Origin: Maribacter sp. PR1
GTDB taxonomy: Bacteria > Bacteroidota > Bacteroidia > Flavobacteriales > Flavobacteriaceae
Reading direction: 5' to 3'
Assembly: GCF_028464145.1 (NCBI RefSeq)
Contig: NZ_JAQPCG010000001.1
Coordinates: forward strand, 744,001-808,000
DNA length: 64,000 bases
Notes under the pieces: generated by a model
What the model saw: the letters and a program-made list of their open reading frames with translations, nothing else
Told to the model about the DNA's origin: nothing
Databases searched by the model: none
Translations under genes and position numbers: made by a program
Shown here: positions 17,577 through 27,120 of the stretch, in pieces
Layout: every line of letters begins with the position of its first letter
Numbering within the stretch: the stretch's first letter is position 1

Positions 17577-19967
17577 CTACCAATCTACTTCTACGGTCTG
17601 TCCTTGTTGTAAGGTGATTTCCTTTTGTTTGCCGTCGTAGATAATTGTAGGGTTTCCGGCTACCGTTGCGGTAATCACCGTTTTTTTTAATTGGGTATTT
17701 TCCCATTCCAGCGCCACCTCATACCCTCCCCTGGCCTTGATACCTGTTATGGAGCCGGATTCCCAGGTATCGGGCAACGCGGGCAAAAGGAAAATTGTAT
17801 CGTCCCGGGATTGCATCAACATTTCAATGACCGCTGCAGAACCCCCAAAGTTGCCATCTATCTGAAATGGCGGGTGGGCATCCAACAGGTTGGGATAGGT
17901 GCCCCCGCCCCTACGCGAACCCTTCATGTCATCCGGATCTACATAGTTGAGCAACTCTCGATACATTTTATAAGCACGGTTGCCGTCCCATAAACGGGCC
18001 CAAAGATTGATACGCCATCCTTTGGACCATCCCGTAGTATCGTCTCCCTTTATTTCCAACGTGGTTCGGCTCGCCTGGGCCAATTCCGGGGTTTCCTCCA
18101 TCGTGATATGGTGCCCGGGATACAGCCCAAAAAGATGCGACTGATGCCGATGTTTTGGGTCCTCATCTTCCCAATCGTAATACCATTCCTGAAGGTTCCC
18201 TTTTTTCCCGATTTGATACGGGTATAGTTGTTCATGGACGGTCTTTACCCTTTCCCTGAATTCGGTATCTCGATCCAAAATTTCGGAGGCCTTAATAAAG
18301 TCCTCAAAAAGTTCCCTGATCATGGCCAAATCTGAAGTAGCACCGTACAAGGTTGCCCCATGATAGCCATCCGGAGTAATAAAGATATTCTCGGGCGATG
18401 TGCTAGGTGAGGTAATATAATTGCCCTGTTGGTCCTTGACCAACCAATCCAGGCAAAAATCAACGGCACCTTTCATTAAAGGGTAGGCTTTTTGGGCCAA
18501 ATAATTTTTATCCTGGGTAAAGGCATAATGCTCCCAAAGATGGGTAGACAGCCAAACCCCGCCCATGTTCCAATTGGCCCAAGTAGGACCTCCAGCGTTT
18601 TCGCCCACAGGATTGCTCATGGCCCAAATGTCCGAATTGTGACCCACGACCCAACCCTCTGTATCATAATAGGTTTTTGCCGTTTCCCTACCCGTTATCG
18701 CCACGTTGCCAATAAATCCTAATAAAGGTTGATGCAATTCGGAGAGATTGGCGGTTTCCGCCATCCAATAATTTTCCTCCACATTGATATTTACCGTGTA
18801 GTTACTGCTCCACGGCGGTCTCATGTATGGATTCCATATCCCTTGCAGGTTGGCTGGAACACCAGGAGTTCTGGACGAGGAAATCAACAGATACCGACCA
18901 AAATTAAAATACAGTTCCTCCAAACTTTTATCCTCTGCCCCATCGGTATATTGCAACAAACGTTGATCGGTGGGCAACGTTGCTTTCTCGGATGCTTCAA
19001 GGGTCAATTCCACCCGATCGAACAATTCGCCATAGTCGGTCAAATGGTTCTTTTGTAACGTGTCATAGGGTTTTTCCATGGCCTTTTCCAAGCGCTCTTT
19101 GGCAAGGGCTTCGTTATTCCGGCCTTCCGTTACTGGGTTTTTGTCAAAACCATTGAAACTGGTCGCAATCGAAATATAGATTACCGCTTCGGTGGCATTG
19201 GAGAGAGTCAGTTTTGAATCGGTCGTAGTTACTTCCCCGTCACTACTTTGTATTTGAAATAAGGAAGTGAACCGAGTTCCCCGATTTTCATCGAACTGTA
19301 CCGGTTCCGGTTTGTCGTTGATATAGTTGGGTTCTACGTTGTAGGGCGCATATCCATTGACCATCAATTTATCCCCTTCGATTTCGGTCTTAAACTGGAG
19401 TAAACTTTGAAAACCAAGACTACAATTGATGGCCTTCTTTTGGTCCGATGTCAACCGAATGACCATAATCCGGTCCGGATGGGAAACAAAATACTCCCGC
19501 GTAAAATGAACACCATTATTTGTATAGGTCGTTTTGGCCATGGCCCTGCCAAGATCCAGTTCCCGATAATACTCCGTCGATTCCCCGGAATGCCCAAAAT
19601 CAATTTCCAAAGTACCCAAAGGCATATAGGATTGGGAATAGGGGCCTTGGAGTGTGCTCTGCAGGGAATCGGCCAATTGATAATTTTCTTCAACCAGCGC
19701 CTTGCGTATTTCGGCAACGGCTTTGTATGCATCCGGATTCGGATTGGGTGCAACCGGTTCGCCCGACCATAAAGTGGCCTCGTTTAGGTATATTTTTTCT
19801 TTGGCAATCCCGCCGAATAGGGCCGCACCCATGGTCCCATTGCCCAATACCAAGGTTTCCTCAAAATATTGGGCAGGTTTGTCATACCACAAGATTTTAT
19901 CCGCCTGGGCGGATAGTTTTGAAGGAATCCAACAACAGATGATACAAATGAACAGTATTTTTTTCAT
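17577..19967 (-). CDS. GH95 family alpha-L-fucosidase
   Basis: A 796-residue glycoside hydrolase of family 95: signal peptide (1-20), N-terminal beta-sandwich starting LWYDKPAQYFEETLVLGNG, and a catalytic (alpha/alpha)6 barrel. Conserved segments include PANLQGIWNPYMRPPWSSNY, the NIN motif in TVNINVEENYW that supplies catalytic Asn residues in BbAfcA, ENIFITPDGYHGATLYGA, and HPPFQIDGNFGGSAA carrying the Asp. The family hydrolyses alpha-1,2-fucosides by inversion; some members act on galactosides, so substrate is not fixed. No SusCD pair is adjacent, which is unusual for a polysaccharide locus. Probably periplasmic. Confidence 0.88.
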   Translation of the reverse strand: MKKILFICIICCWIPSKLSAQADKILWYDKPAQYFEETLVLGNGTMGAALFGGIAKEKIYLNEATLWSGEPVAPNPNPDAYKAVAEIRKALVEENYQLADSLQSTLQGPYSQSYMPLGTLEIDFGHSGESTEYYRELDLGRAMAKTTYTNNGVHFTREYFVSHPDRIMVIRLTSDQKKAINCSLGFQSLLQFKTEIEGDKLMVNGYAPYNVEPNYINDKPEPVQFDENRGTRFTSLFQIQSSDGEVTTTDSKLTLSNATEAVIYISIATSFNGFDKNPVTEGRNNEALAKERLEKAMEKPYDTLQKNHLTDYGELFDRVELTLEASEKATLPTDQRLLQYTDGAEDKSLEELYFNFGRYLLISSSRTPGVPANLQGIWNPYMRPPWSSNYTVNINVEENYWMAETANLSELHQPLLGFIGNVAITGRETAKTYYDTEGWVVGHNSDIWAMSNPVGENAGGPTWANWNMGGVWLSTHLWEHYAFTQDKNYLAQKAYPLMKGAVDFCLDWLVKDQQGNYITSPSTSPENIFITPDGYHGATLYGATSDLAMIRELFEDFIKASEILDRDTEFRERVKTVHEQLYPYQIGKKGNLQEWYYDWEDEDPKHRHQSHLFGLYPGHHITMEETPELAQASRTTLEIKGDDTTGWSKGWRINLWARLWDGNRAYKMYRELLNYVDPDDMKGSRRGGGTYPNLLDAHPPFQIDGNFGGSAAVIEMLMQSRDDTIFLLPALPDTWESGSITGIKARGGYEVALEWENTQLKKTVITATVAGNPTIIYDGKQKEITLQQGQTVEVDW

Positions 19968-20066
19968 TGGTTGATATTAATGCCAAACTTTGGTGTACTG
20001 GATAAAGATAAAGTTAAAAAATAGCATCAAGCGACCTTAGGGATATCTGGAACTTCCATTATATGG

Positions 20067-20097
20067 AAAAGCCACCACCAAATTGGCAGCGGCTTTT
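20067..20097. terminator. Possible terminator hairpin
   Basis: AAAAGCC and GGCTTTT are arms around a 17-nt core that itself contains CCA/TGG pairs. It lies 25 bp past the end of the RimK fusion gene on the minus strand and before the GH95 promoter. Confidence 0.5.
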
Positions 20098-20121
20098 ATA
20101 AAATATTTGCGTTTTACATGC

Positions 20122-21489
20122 TTAGCTGAACTTCAGCTTGCGTTCAATGGCCCGGATCATTTCATTGGCGATGTCTTTACCGGTCGCATTTTCTATCCCT
20201 TCCAGACCCGGTGAAGAGTTTACCTCCAATAACAATGGCCCTTTATTGGAGCGGATGATATCTACTCCTGCTACGGCCAAATTCAAGGCTTTGGAAGCTT
20301 TTAAGGCCAGTTTCTTTTCCTCTTGGGTAATCTTTATCATCGATGCCTTTCCGCCTTGGTGAATATTGGCCCTGAATTCGCCTTTTTCGGCTTGGCGCTG
20401 CATACTGGCAACCACCTTGCCGTTTACTACAAAACAACGAATATCCTGCCCATTGGCCTCCTTAATGAACTCCTGGACCAAGATATTGGTATTTACACTC
20501 TTAAAGGCATTGATCACACTCTCCGCAGCTTTATTGGTCTCCGCCAATACCACACCTTTTCCTTGGGTACTTTCCAATAATTTAATGATCAAGGGTGCCC
20601 CGTTGACCATCTTGATCAAATCCTTGGTATCCATGGGCGACTTGGCAAAACCGGTAATGGGAATATGAATATCGTTTTTGGAAAACAGTTGTGACGCAAA
20701 AAGTTTATCGCGCGATTGGGTAATGGATTCCGCCGAATTTTGGCAATACACCCCCAAATTATTAAACTGCCTGATCACCGCGCAGCCATAAAAGGTTACC
20801 GCCGGTTTTATTCGGGGAATCACGGCATCAAAATCCTTTAATATATTTCCGCCACGGTACCGTATTTCAGGAGAATGGGCATCCAATTTCATATAGGCCT
20901 GTTCCACGTTCAAGAACACAATTTCATGCCCTCGGGCCTCCGCAGCTTCCATTAAACGCATGTTGCTGTATAGCTTTGGATTACTGGCCAGTAACCCAAT
21001 TTTAAGTCCGGTCTTTTCCTTAAAGTAGGGTTTGTACCTAGCACTAATCTCGTCTTCTGTGAACTCCTGTATTTGATTGTTCACGGCAGGGTTCACGATA
21101 TAACGGTCGGTCAAGGCTTCCCTACCCAAGAGCATTCGAAACTCCATAGTATCCCTATTGGCCAAGGTAAGTTCAATATCAAAAGTATCCTCGCCTAAGG
21201 TAACCGGGGTCTTGACCACCAAACGCTCCTCGGAAATACCGCTGGAACTTTTTACCATTCTACGATCTACCAAACGGGCCTCACAAGGAATGGTAATACT
21301 ACGGTTTTCCTGTAGGGGCGTAACCTCAAATTTTACCCATTCCTGATTGTTTTTAGTAATTACTTTTAAGCTGGTCGCTTGAATGGATGAGGTTTTGGCC
21401 CCGGAATCTACCCTAGCCTTTATGGCCGGGACACCCAAGCTTTTAAATACACACCATTCTTCACTTCCTATAATCTTTAAATCTTCCAA
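20122..21489 (-). CDS. rimK: RimB-RimK fusion: retropepsin-like plus ATP-grasp ligase
   Basis: A 455-residue fusion. Residues 1-140 form a RimB-type ATP-dependent zinc protease/retropepsin-like domain with the catalytic DSGAKTSS at 28-35. Residues 155-455 form a RimK-type ATP-grasp ligase ([83 protein letters not shown]). In E. coli RimK adds glutamates to ribosomal protein S6 and RimB is a separate gene nearby. The fusion supports a functional link and is known elsewhere in bacteria. It follows the GNAT-nitrilase gene by 3 bp. Confidence 0.9.
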   Translation of the reverse strand: MEDLKIIGSEEWCVFKSLGVPAIKARVDSGAKTSSIQATSLKVITKNNQEWVKFEVTPLQENRSITIPCEARLVDRRMVKSSSGISEERLVVKTPVTLGEDTFDIELTLANRDTMEFRMLLGREALTDRYIVNPAVNNQIQEFTEDEISARYKPYFKEKTGLKIGLLASNPKLYSNMRLMEAAEARGHEIVFLNVEQAYMKLDAHSPEIRYRGGNILKDFDAVIPRIKPAVTFYGCAVIRQFNNLGVYCQNSAESITQSRDKLFASQLFSKNDIHIPITGFAKSPMDTKDLIKMVNGAPLIIKLLESTQGKGVVLAETNKAAESVINAFKSVNTNILVQEFIKEANGQDIRCFVVNGKVVASMQRQAEKGEFRANIHQGGKASMIKITQEEKKLALKASKALNLAVAGVDIIRSNKGPLLLEVNSSPGLEGIENATGKDIANEMIRAIERKLKFS

Positions 21490-21492
21490 ATC

Positions 21493-23019
21493 TTATTTTT
21501 TTCTCAGTTCAAAAATATCCGTTCTACGGTCCTTTAAATTTCGTACCGCCCCAAACTGGTTGAGTTCCCTTAGCAGGCCTATATCCACGTTTGCAATAAG
21601 TATCATCTCCGTATTGGGTGTCGCCTCTGCCTTGATTCCGTTAGTAGGAAAGGAGAAATCACACGGAGTAAATACCATACTTTGGGCAAATTGGATGTCC
21701 ATATTCTGTACATTGGGCAAGTTTCCTACGCTGCCCGCGATGGCCACATAGCATTCGTTTTCAATGGCACGGGCCTGGGCGCAATTGCGTACCCGTGAAT
21801 ATCCGTTCTGGGTATCTGTAAGAAAGGGCACAAAGAGAATATCCACCCCTTCTTCCGCCAATAAGCGGGGAAGTTCAGGGAATTCTACATCGTAACAAAT
21901 TAATACCCCAATTTTCCCACAATCGGTATCAAATGCCTGTATCTTAGTACCTCCTTGTAAGCCCCAAACTTTGGCTTCGTCCGGGGTAACATGCAGCTTT
22001 TCATAACGCTCCAAGGTTCCGTCCCTTCGGCACAGATAACCCACATTGTACAATCGACCGTCAATTACTTCGGGCATACTCCCCGCAATAATATTGATAT
22101 TGTAGGTGATAGAGAATTCCGAAAATTTCTGTACCAAGACTTCGGTATGTTTCGCCAATTCCCGAATGGCATCTGAGGTGCTCATGTGATTGTTACCTGC
22201 CATTAACGGGGCGTTGAAAAACTCTGGAAATAAGGCAAAATCCGACCGATACCCCGATACGGCATCGATAAAATACTCCGCTTGCTGCAAAAGCTCCTCG
22301 ATATCCTTGTAGGGACGCATTTGCCATTGAATCAATCCCAAACGAATCACCGTTTTTGTAGTAGCGGCGGTATACGACGGTTTTTGATAATAAATATTAT
22401 CCCACTCCATGAGAATGGCAAAATCGTTGGAATCCTGATCGCCTTCCAAATAACCCTTCATCACCTTGGACGGGTGAAAATCGTTACTGATCTGAAAATT
22501 AAGGACCGGATCTTCGATTTCCTTCCTTCGTACCTGTTCTATATATTGTTTGGGAGTGAGTTCTTCAGCGTATCTATGGTAATTGGGCATTCTTCCCCCG
22601 AACACGATACTCTTCAGGTTCAGTTTTTCGCATAATTCCTTTCGGTAATCGTACAACCTTCGTCCTAAACGCATTCCTCGATAACCGGGAACTATAAATA
22701 CATCGATACCGTAGAGGACATCGCCTTCATCCGTATGGGTGTTAAACGTATAGTTACCCGTAACCTTTTTATAGGTGTGGTTGTTCTCAAACTTGGCATA
22801 GTCGACGATTATGGAAAGGGCGCAACCTGCCAACTTACCGTTGATTTTGATAACCACCTGCCCTTCCGGAAATTTATTGATCAGCCGACCGATTTCCTTC
22901 TCCGTCCAAAAAGCATCGTGCATATTCAGATAGGAAGAAACCATAGCGACTTTCAGCTCCTTATAATCGGTAAGACTAAGGTACTCCAGCTCTATATTTT
23001 CAATATCTTCTACTTTCAT
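21493..23019 (-). CDS. GNAT acetyltransferase fused to carbon-nitrogen hydrolase
   Basis: A 508-residue two-domain protein. Residues 1-210 form a GNAT domain with the acetyl-CoA loop VPGYRGMRLGRRLYDY (about 110-125). Residues 222-500 form a nitrilase-superfamily hydrolase with the full catalytic triad: Glu266 in FPEFFNAP, Lys341 in YEKLHVTP and Cys375 in LICYDVEFPE. The architecture recurs across Bacteroidota; the amide or nitrile substrate is unknown. It shares a transcript with the RimK fusion and is separated from the small acidic gene upstream by 130 bp. Confidence 0.88.
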   Translation of the reverse strand: MKVEDIENIELEYLSLTDYKELKVAMVSSYLNMHDAFWTEKEIGRLINKFPEGQVVIKINGKLAGCALSIIVDYAKFENNHTYKKVTGNYTFNTHTDEGDVLYGIDVFIVPGYRGMRLGRRLYDYRKELCEKLNLKSIVFGGRMPNYHRYAEELTPKQYIEQVRRKEIEDPVLNFQISNDFHPSKVMKGYLEGDQDSNDFAILMEWDNIYYQKPSYTAATTKTVIRLGLIQWQMRPYKDIEELLQQAEYFIDAVSGYRSDFALFPEFFNAPLMAGNNHMSTSDAIRELAKHTEVLVQKFSEFSITYNINIIAGSMPEVIDGRLYNVGYLCRRDGTLERYEKLHVTPDEAKVWGLQGGTKIQAFDTDCGKIGVLICYDVEFPELPRLLAEEGVDILFVPFLTDTQNGYSRVRNCAQARAIENECYVAIAGSVGNLPNVQNMDIQFAQSMVFTPCDFSFPTNGIKAEATPNTEMILIANVDIGLLRELNQFGAVRNLKDRRTDIFELRKK

Positions 23020-23149
23020 AGTATTCTTAACGATGCAGATTTTTTAAATGATATTTTGCATAAAAAAATAGGGGTTCGGGGCATACGCGCCCAAACCCGA
23101 TACTCTGTATGTACTTGATTGATTTATTTTTTGAGACGGTTCTCCGTAG

Positions 23150-23476
23150 TTAATCCTCCTCTTCTTCCCCATCGACCATGTCCTTTGGATCAGGCTCCAT
23201 GATTGCATCCGGGTCGTCGTCTTCAAAATCTTCGTAGTCATCCTCAACATAGTTTTCCATGGTGTACTCCAGCTTGGCACTGATCTTTACCAGATACTTG
23301 GTGTCCTCCGTAAGTACTTCCACAGCTTCAATACGTTCCCCTTGAGCATTTTTAAAGGTAATGATGTTACGATCATCATACCCATCTGGATATCGCTCCA
23401 CTAAAAGTTTCAACACCTCGGGGGTCAACTTCTTAAAATCTACAATGACTCTTTTTAAATGTGCGTTCTTGTCCAT
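23150..23476 (-). CDS. Small acidic conserved protein
   Basis: A 108-residue protein: a basic, compact N-terminal half (MDKNAHLKRVIVDFKKLTPE, then LVERYPDGYDDRNIITF) and a highly acidic C-terminal tail with runs of Asp and Glu. Homologues in flavobacteria sit in the same polyamine neighbourhood and are sometimes labelled DNA primase without good evidence. It starts 5 bp after the DHS-like gene, so it belongs to that operon. An acidic tail could bind polyamines, which is only a guess. Confidence 0.65.
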   Translation of the reverse strand: MDKNAHLKRVIVDFKKLTPEVLKLLVERYPDGYDDRNIITFKNAQGERIEAVEVLTEDTKYLVKISAKLEYTMENYVEDDYEDFEDDDPDAIMEPDPKDMVDGEEEED

Positions 23477-23481
23477 AATAA

Positions 23482-24462
23482 TTATAAGTCCAAAAGATAA
23501 GCAAAAATTAAAGGAGCAACAATGGTCGCATCACTTTCTATAATAAATTTAGGGGTATCGATATCCAATTTTCCCCAAGTGATCTTTTCGTTGGGAACGG
23601 CACCGGAGTAGGAACCGTAGCTTGTGGTACTATCACTGATTTGGCAGAAATAGCTCCAGAAAGGCGTATCCGTGCGCTCCATATCCTGATATAACATAGG
23701 TACTACACAGATAGGAAAATCCCCTGCGATACCACCACCAATTTGGAAAAATCCGATTCCATTTTCGGAATTATCAGTATACCAATCGGCCAAAAAAGTC
23801 ATGTATTCGATACCTGACTTCATAGTACTTGCCTTTAACTCCCCTTTCATAACATAGGAAGCGAATATATTTCCCATGGTACTATCTTCCCAACCCGGAC
23901 AGATGATGGGGAGGTTTTTCTCCGCCGCGGCATACATCCAAGAATCCTTTAAATCGATTTCATAATATTCTTCCAAGGCACCCGAAAGCAACATTTTATA
24001 CATGAACTCGTGCGGTAGGTATCGTTCTCCCTGATTATCGGCATCTTTCCATATTTTGAAAATATGCTTTTGCAATCGGCGGAAGGCTTCTTCCTCTGGA
24101 ATACAGGTATCGGTAACCCGGTTTAAGCCTTTTTCCAACAAATCCCACTCCTCTTTTGGTGTCAAATCCCGATAGTTAGGTACACGTTTGTAATGGGAGT
24201 GTGCCACCAAATTCATGATATCCTCTTCCAAGTTGGCTCCTGTACAGGAAATGATATGTACTTTATCCTGACGGATCATCTCCGCGAATATTTTACCCAA
24301 TTCCGCGGTACTCATAGCTCCAGCCAAAGAAACCAACATCTTGGCACCTTTGTTCAGTTGCTCTTCATACCCCTTGGCGGCATCTACCAAGGCTGCGGCA
24401 TTAAAGTGTAAATAGTATTTTTCAATAAAATTGGAGATTGCTCCCTTATTCTTCGTCATCAT
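23482..24462 (-). CDS. Deoxyhypusine synthase-like protein
   Basis: A 326-residue member of the deoxyhypusine synthase family. Eukaryotic DHS moves the aminobutyl group of spermidine to eIF5A; bacteria have no eIF5A, and bacterial relatives include homospermidine synthases. The NAD-binding segments (SLAGAMSTAELGKIF, SCTGANLEEDIMN, ENGIGFFQIGGGIAGDFP) are present, and the catalytic lysine is conserved as Lys298 in ITWGKLDI. The gene follows agmatinase with a 17-bp overlap, so putrescine from that enzyme is the likely substrate. I infer polyamine synthesis; the exact product is open. Confidence 0.85.
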   Translation of the reverse strand: MMTKNKGAISNFIEKYYLHFNAAALVDAAKGYEEQLNKGAKMLVSLAGAMSTAELGKIFAEMIRQDKVHIISCTGANLEEDIMNLVAHSHYKRVPNYRDLTPKEEWDLLEKGLNRVTDTCIPEEEAFRRLQKHIFKIWKDADNQGERYLPHEFMYKMLLSGALEEYYEIDLKDSWMYAAAEKNLPIICPGWEDSTMGNIFASYVMKGELKASTMKSGIEYMTFLADWYTDNSENGIGFFQIGGGIAGDFPICVVPMLYQDMERTDTPFWSYFCQISDSTTSYGSYSGAVPNEKITWGKLDIDTPKFIIESDATIVAPLIFAYLLDL

Positions 24463-25384
24463 TAAATTTTAAACTAGTATTCGATTTATAATCTACATCA
24501 AAGGTGTTATCGTATTCTTCATCCACCTCTTGACCCATAAACTTATAGCTCAACATTTTATAATATAATTTGGCGGCCAAGAAATCCGACGACTTATCGG
24601 AAGGATTGGGGCATAGCTCAACGATATCAAAACCTACTACGTTCTTTTCCTCAAAAACCTGCTTTAGAAAGTCCAGCGTCTCGTACCATAGTAACCCACC
24701 TGGTTCCGGCGTGCCCGTAGAAGGCATAATGGAAGGATCCAAAACATCCAAATCAAAAGTGATGAAGACATTTTCGGTCATGGCTTCCAAAACCTTGTCA
24801 ATCCAATACTCATCGGTTACCATTTCATGGGCGAAAAAGGTTTTTTCCTCATCCATGAACGTTTTTTCTATGGCGTCCATGGAACGAATACCCACCTGAA
24901 CCAAATTGGTGGTTTGGCTGGCCTCATGTACGGCACAGGCATGATTGTATTTGGTGCCATCATACGTTTCCCGTAAATCCGCATGTGCATCGATGTGTAA
25001 AACGGTTAGGTCATCAAAACACTCGTTAAAGGCTCGGATCGTTCCTATGGAAACGGAATGTTCCCCTCCAAATAGCGTCACGAACTTGTTCCGCTTTATA
25101 TAGTCCTTAGTAACACTATAGACATCCTTGACCATGGCATCGGGAGTGCTATGACCTTCAATAGCGTCCGCCAAGTATATCCCTTGCTCGTAGACCTCGG
25201 TTTCGGTCTCAATATCATAAAGCTCCATGTTTTCAGAAGCTTCCAAAAAGGCCTTGGGTCCCTTATCGGCACCTTTACCCCAAGTACTGGTACCGTCGAA
25301 CGGCACCGGTATTAAAATAACCTTAGCGGTTTCCAATTGTGCGAATTTATCAGGGATACCTGCGTAATTCTTTGACGTACTCAT
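24446..25384 (-). CDS. speB: Agmatinase
   Basis: A 312-residue ureohydrolase that removes urea from agmatine to give putrescine, working in the cytoplasm with two Mn ions. The manganese ligands are readable: His109 in GGEHS, Asp132, His134 and Asp136 in DAHAD, and Asp211 and Asp213 in DLDVLDP. Its position between arginine decarboxylase (20 bp upstream) and the DHS-like gene (overlapping) fixes it as agmatinase rather than arginase. Confidence 0.92.
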   Translation of the reverse strand: MSTSKNYAGIPDKFAQLETAKVILIPVPFDGTSTWGKGADKGPKAFLEASENMELYDIETETEVYEQGIYLADAIEGHSTPDAMVKDVYSVTKDYIKRNKFVTLFGGEHSVSIGTIRAFNECFDDLTVLHIDAHADLRETYDGTKYNHACAVHEASQTTNLVQVGIRSMDAIEKTFMDEEKTFFAHEMVTDEYWIDKVLEAMTENVFITFDLDVLDPSIMPSTGTPEPGGLLWYETLDFLKQVFEEKNVVGFDIVELCPNPSDKSSDFLAAKLYYKMLSYKFMGQEVDEEYDNTFDVDYKSNTSLKFNDDEE

Positions 25385-25404
25385 TGTTATAAAATTTGAA
25401 CAAA

Positions 25405-26853
25405 TTAATTAGATAGTTGTTTTTCTTTTTTATGGGATTTTTCCTTTTTAGGATGGGGTTGTTCGTAACCTAAAATTCCCAAAAGGTCTTCTGCCTTTTG
25501 CTGTGGGCTAAATAATGTGGTCACTAAATTCCCCTTTTTATCCTTTTCTATTAGAATATGTTTGGGCTGGGGTATTAAACAATGTTGTAGACCACCATAA
25601 CCACCTATAGTTTCTTGATAGGCCCCCGTATTAAAAAAGCCGATATATAAGGGTTTGTCCTTTTTATACTTGGGAAGATAAATCGCGTTCATGTTCTGTT
25701 CACTGTTATAGTAATCATCACTATCGCAAGTTAGACCTCCTAGGAGCACTCTTTCATATTCCTCGTTCCAACGATTGATGGGCAGCATGATAAACCGTTT
25801 GTTAATGGCCCATGTATCCGGTAAGGTGGTAATGAAAGAGGAATCGATCATGTTCCATTTTTCGCGATCATTTTGCTGTTTCTGGTACAAAATTTCATAG
25901 ATGGCACCGCCGCTCTCCCCTACGGTAAAACTCCCGAATTCCGTAAAAATATTGGGAACAGGAACCTCCGCTTCCGCACAGGCAATATTAATTTGATTTA
26001 GAATTTCATCGACCATATACTGGTAATCATACTCAAAGGCCAACGAATTCTTTATAGGAAAACCGCCTCCGATGTTTAGGCTGTCCAACGAAGGGCACAT
26101 TTTTTTAAGGCGCACATAAACTTTAAGACACTTTACCAATTCGTTCCAGTAATAAGCATTATCGCGAATACCGGTATTGATAAAAAAATGCAGCATCTTC
26201 AATTCAACCTTGTCGTTGTCCTTGATTTGATTTTCATAAAATGGGACTATGTTTTTGTAACCGATACCCAACCTTGAGGTATAGAATTCGAACTTGGGCT
26301 CTTCTTCCGAGGCAATACGAATTCCCACCTTAAAGGTGTCATTTATACTTTCCGACAACAAATCGATTTCCTCATAATTGTCTATAATAGGAATGCAATT
26401 GTTATGCCCCCCGTTGATAAGCCTAGCTATATTCTCAATATACTGTTCACGTTTGAATCCGTTACAGATTACAAAGGCCTCATTCTTTAATTTTCCATCC
26501 CTTTTTAATTGTTCCACGATATTAATATCGAACGCAGAAGAGGTTTCAATATGGATATCGTTCTTTAAGGCTTCATGCAATACATGCTGAAAATGGGAAC
26601 TTTTGGTACAGTAGCAATAGTGATACTTTCCTTTATACGCGTTCTTTTCAATGGCATTGGCGAACCAGTTCTTTGCCCTAGCAATATTTTCCGATATTTT
26701 AGGTAAATACGTAAATTTTAAAGGGGTTCCATATTCCGCAACCAAATCGTTCAATGGAATATTATGGAATTTTAAATGGTCCCCATCGAGGGTAAACTCC
26801 TCTTGTGGAAAAAAATAGGTCTGATCAATTAGATCAATATATTTAGTATTCAT
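25405..26853 (-). CDS. speA: Arginine decarboxylase, short PLP form
   Basis: This 482-residue fold-III PLP enzyme decarboxylates arginine to agmatine. It is shorter than E. coli SpeA (about 658) and typical of flavobacteria. The PLP lysine is Lys84 in YCTKSSH. The glycine-rich phosphate loop LNIGGGFP, the HFFINTGIRDNAYYW segment, and the C-terminal active-site Cys in LTCDSDDYY with the FFNTGAYQ strand are visible. It heads the polyamine operon. Upstream lies a 480-bp spacer with a small ORF and a hairpin (see those entries). Confidence 0.92.
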   Translation of the reverse strand: MNTKYIDLIDQTYFFPQEEFTLDGDHLKFHNIPLNDLVAEYGTPLKFTYLPKISENIARAKNWFANAIEKNAYKGKYHYCYCTKSSHFQHVLHEALKNDIHIETSSAFDINIVEQLKRDGKLKNEAFVICNGFKREQYIENIARLINGGHNNCIPIIDNYEEIDLLSESINDTFKVGIRIASEEEPKFEFYTSRLGIGYKNIVPFYENQIKDNDKVELKMLHFFINTGIRDNAYYWNELVKCLKVYVRLKKMCPSLDSLNIGGGFPIKNSLAFEYDYQYMVDEILNQINIACAEAEVPVPNIFTEFGSFTVGESGGAIYEILYQKQQNDREKWNMIDSSFITTLPDTWAINKRFIMLPINRWNEEYERVLLGGLTCDSDDYYNSEQNMNAIYLPKYKKDKPLYIGFFNTGAYQETIGGYGGLQHCLIPQPKHILIEKDKKGNLVTTLFSPQQKAEDLLGILGYEQPHPKKEKSHKKEKQLSN

Positions 26854-26913
26854 TTAAGAATTTTGAGTTTAGATTATTAAAATACATTATATAATTGGAT
26901 AAGATGTGCTCAT

Positions 26914-26934
26914 ATCATGTTAAGAAAACATGAT
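26914..26934. repeat. Inverted repeat before speA
   Basis: Perfect 8-bp arms ATCATGTT and AACATGAT around AAGAA, 60 bp upstream of the speA start. It could be a regulator site or a leader hairpin. No T-run follows on the speA strand, so it is not a simple terminator. Confidence 0.55.
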
Positions 26935-26946
26935 GTATTTTCCTAA

Positions 26947-27120
26947 TCAAATAATAATTTGTTCCTGAGTAGTAGGAATGAAGAAATAGATGTGCTGACT
27001 TTGCACGATCGAGGTATTAAAAGCAGAAGTTAGCTTTAAAATTCGGCTGCTTATCTTATAAGCTACTTTTGGGTTTGACTTCCTACTTCCCAAAAGTCCG
27101 AACATAGAAACAAATTGCAT
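26947..27120 (-). CDS. Possible small leader ORF of the polyamine operon
   Basis: An ATG-started frame of 57 codons on the speA strand ending 93 bp before speA. The peptide begins MQFVSMFGLLGSRKSNPK and ends TTQEQIII; it is basic, with no membrane helix. It fills most of an otherwise empty 480-bp spacer, and the frame is uninterrupted in AT-rich DNA, which is suggestive but not proof. It may be a small protein or a leader peptide that senses arginine or polyamine. The remaining 214 bp (27121-27333), towards the divergent gene, show an imperfect hairpin (CCTTAAAGGGG with CTCCTTTTAAAGG at about 27142-27172) and nothing else I can name. Confidence 0.35.
   Translation of the reverse strand: MQFVSMFGLLGSRKSNPKVAYKISSRILKLTSAFNTSIVQSQHIYFFIPTTQEQIII

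Noticed and set aside
19407..19974. Long plus-strand frames opposite the GH95 gene
   Set aside because: They mirror the coding strand of a well-conserved enzyme and have no start signals or coherent protein features.
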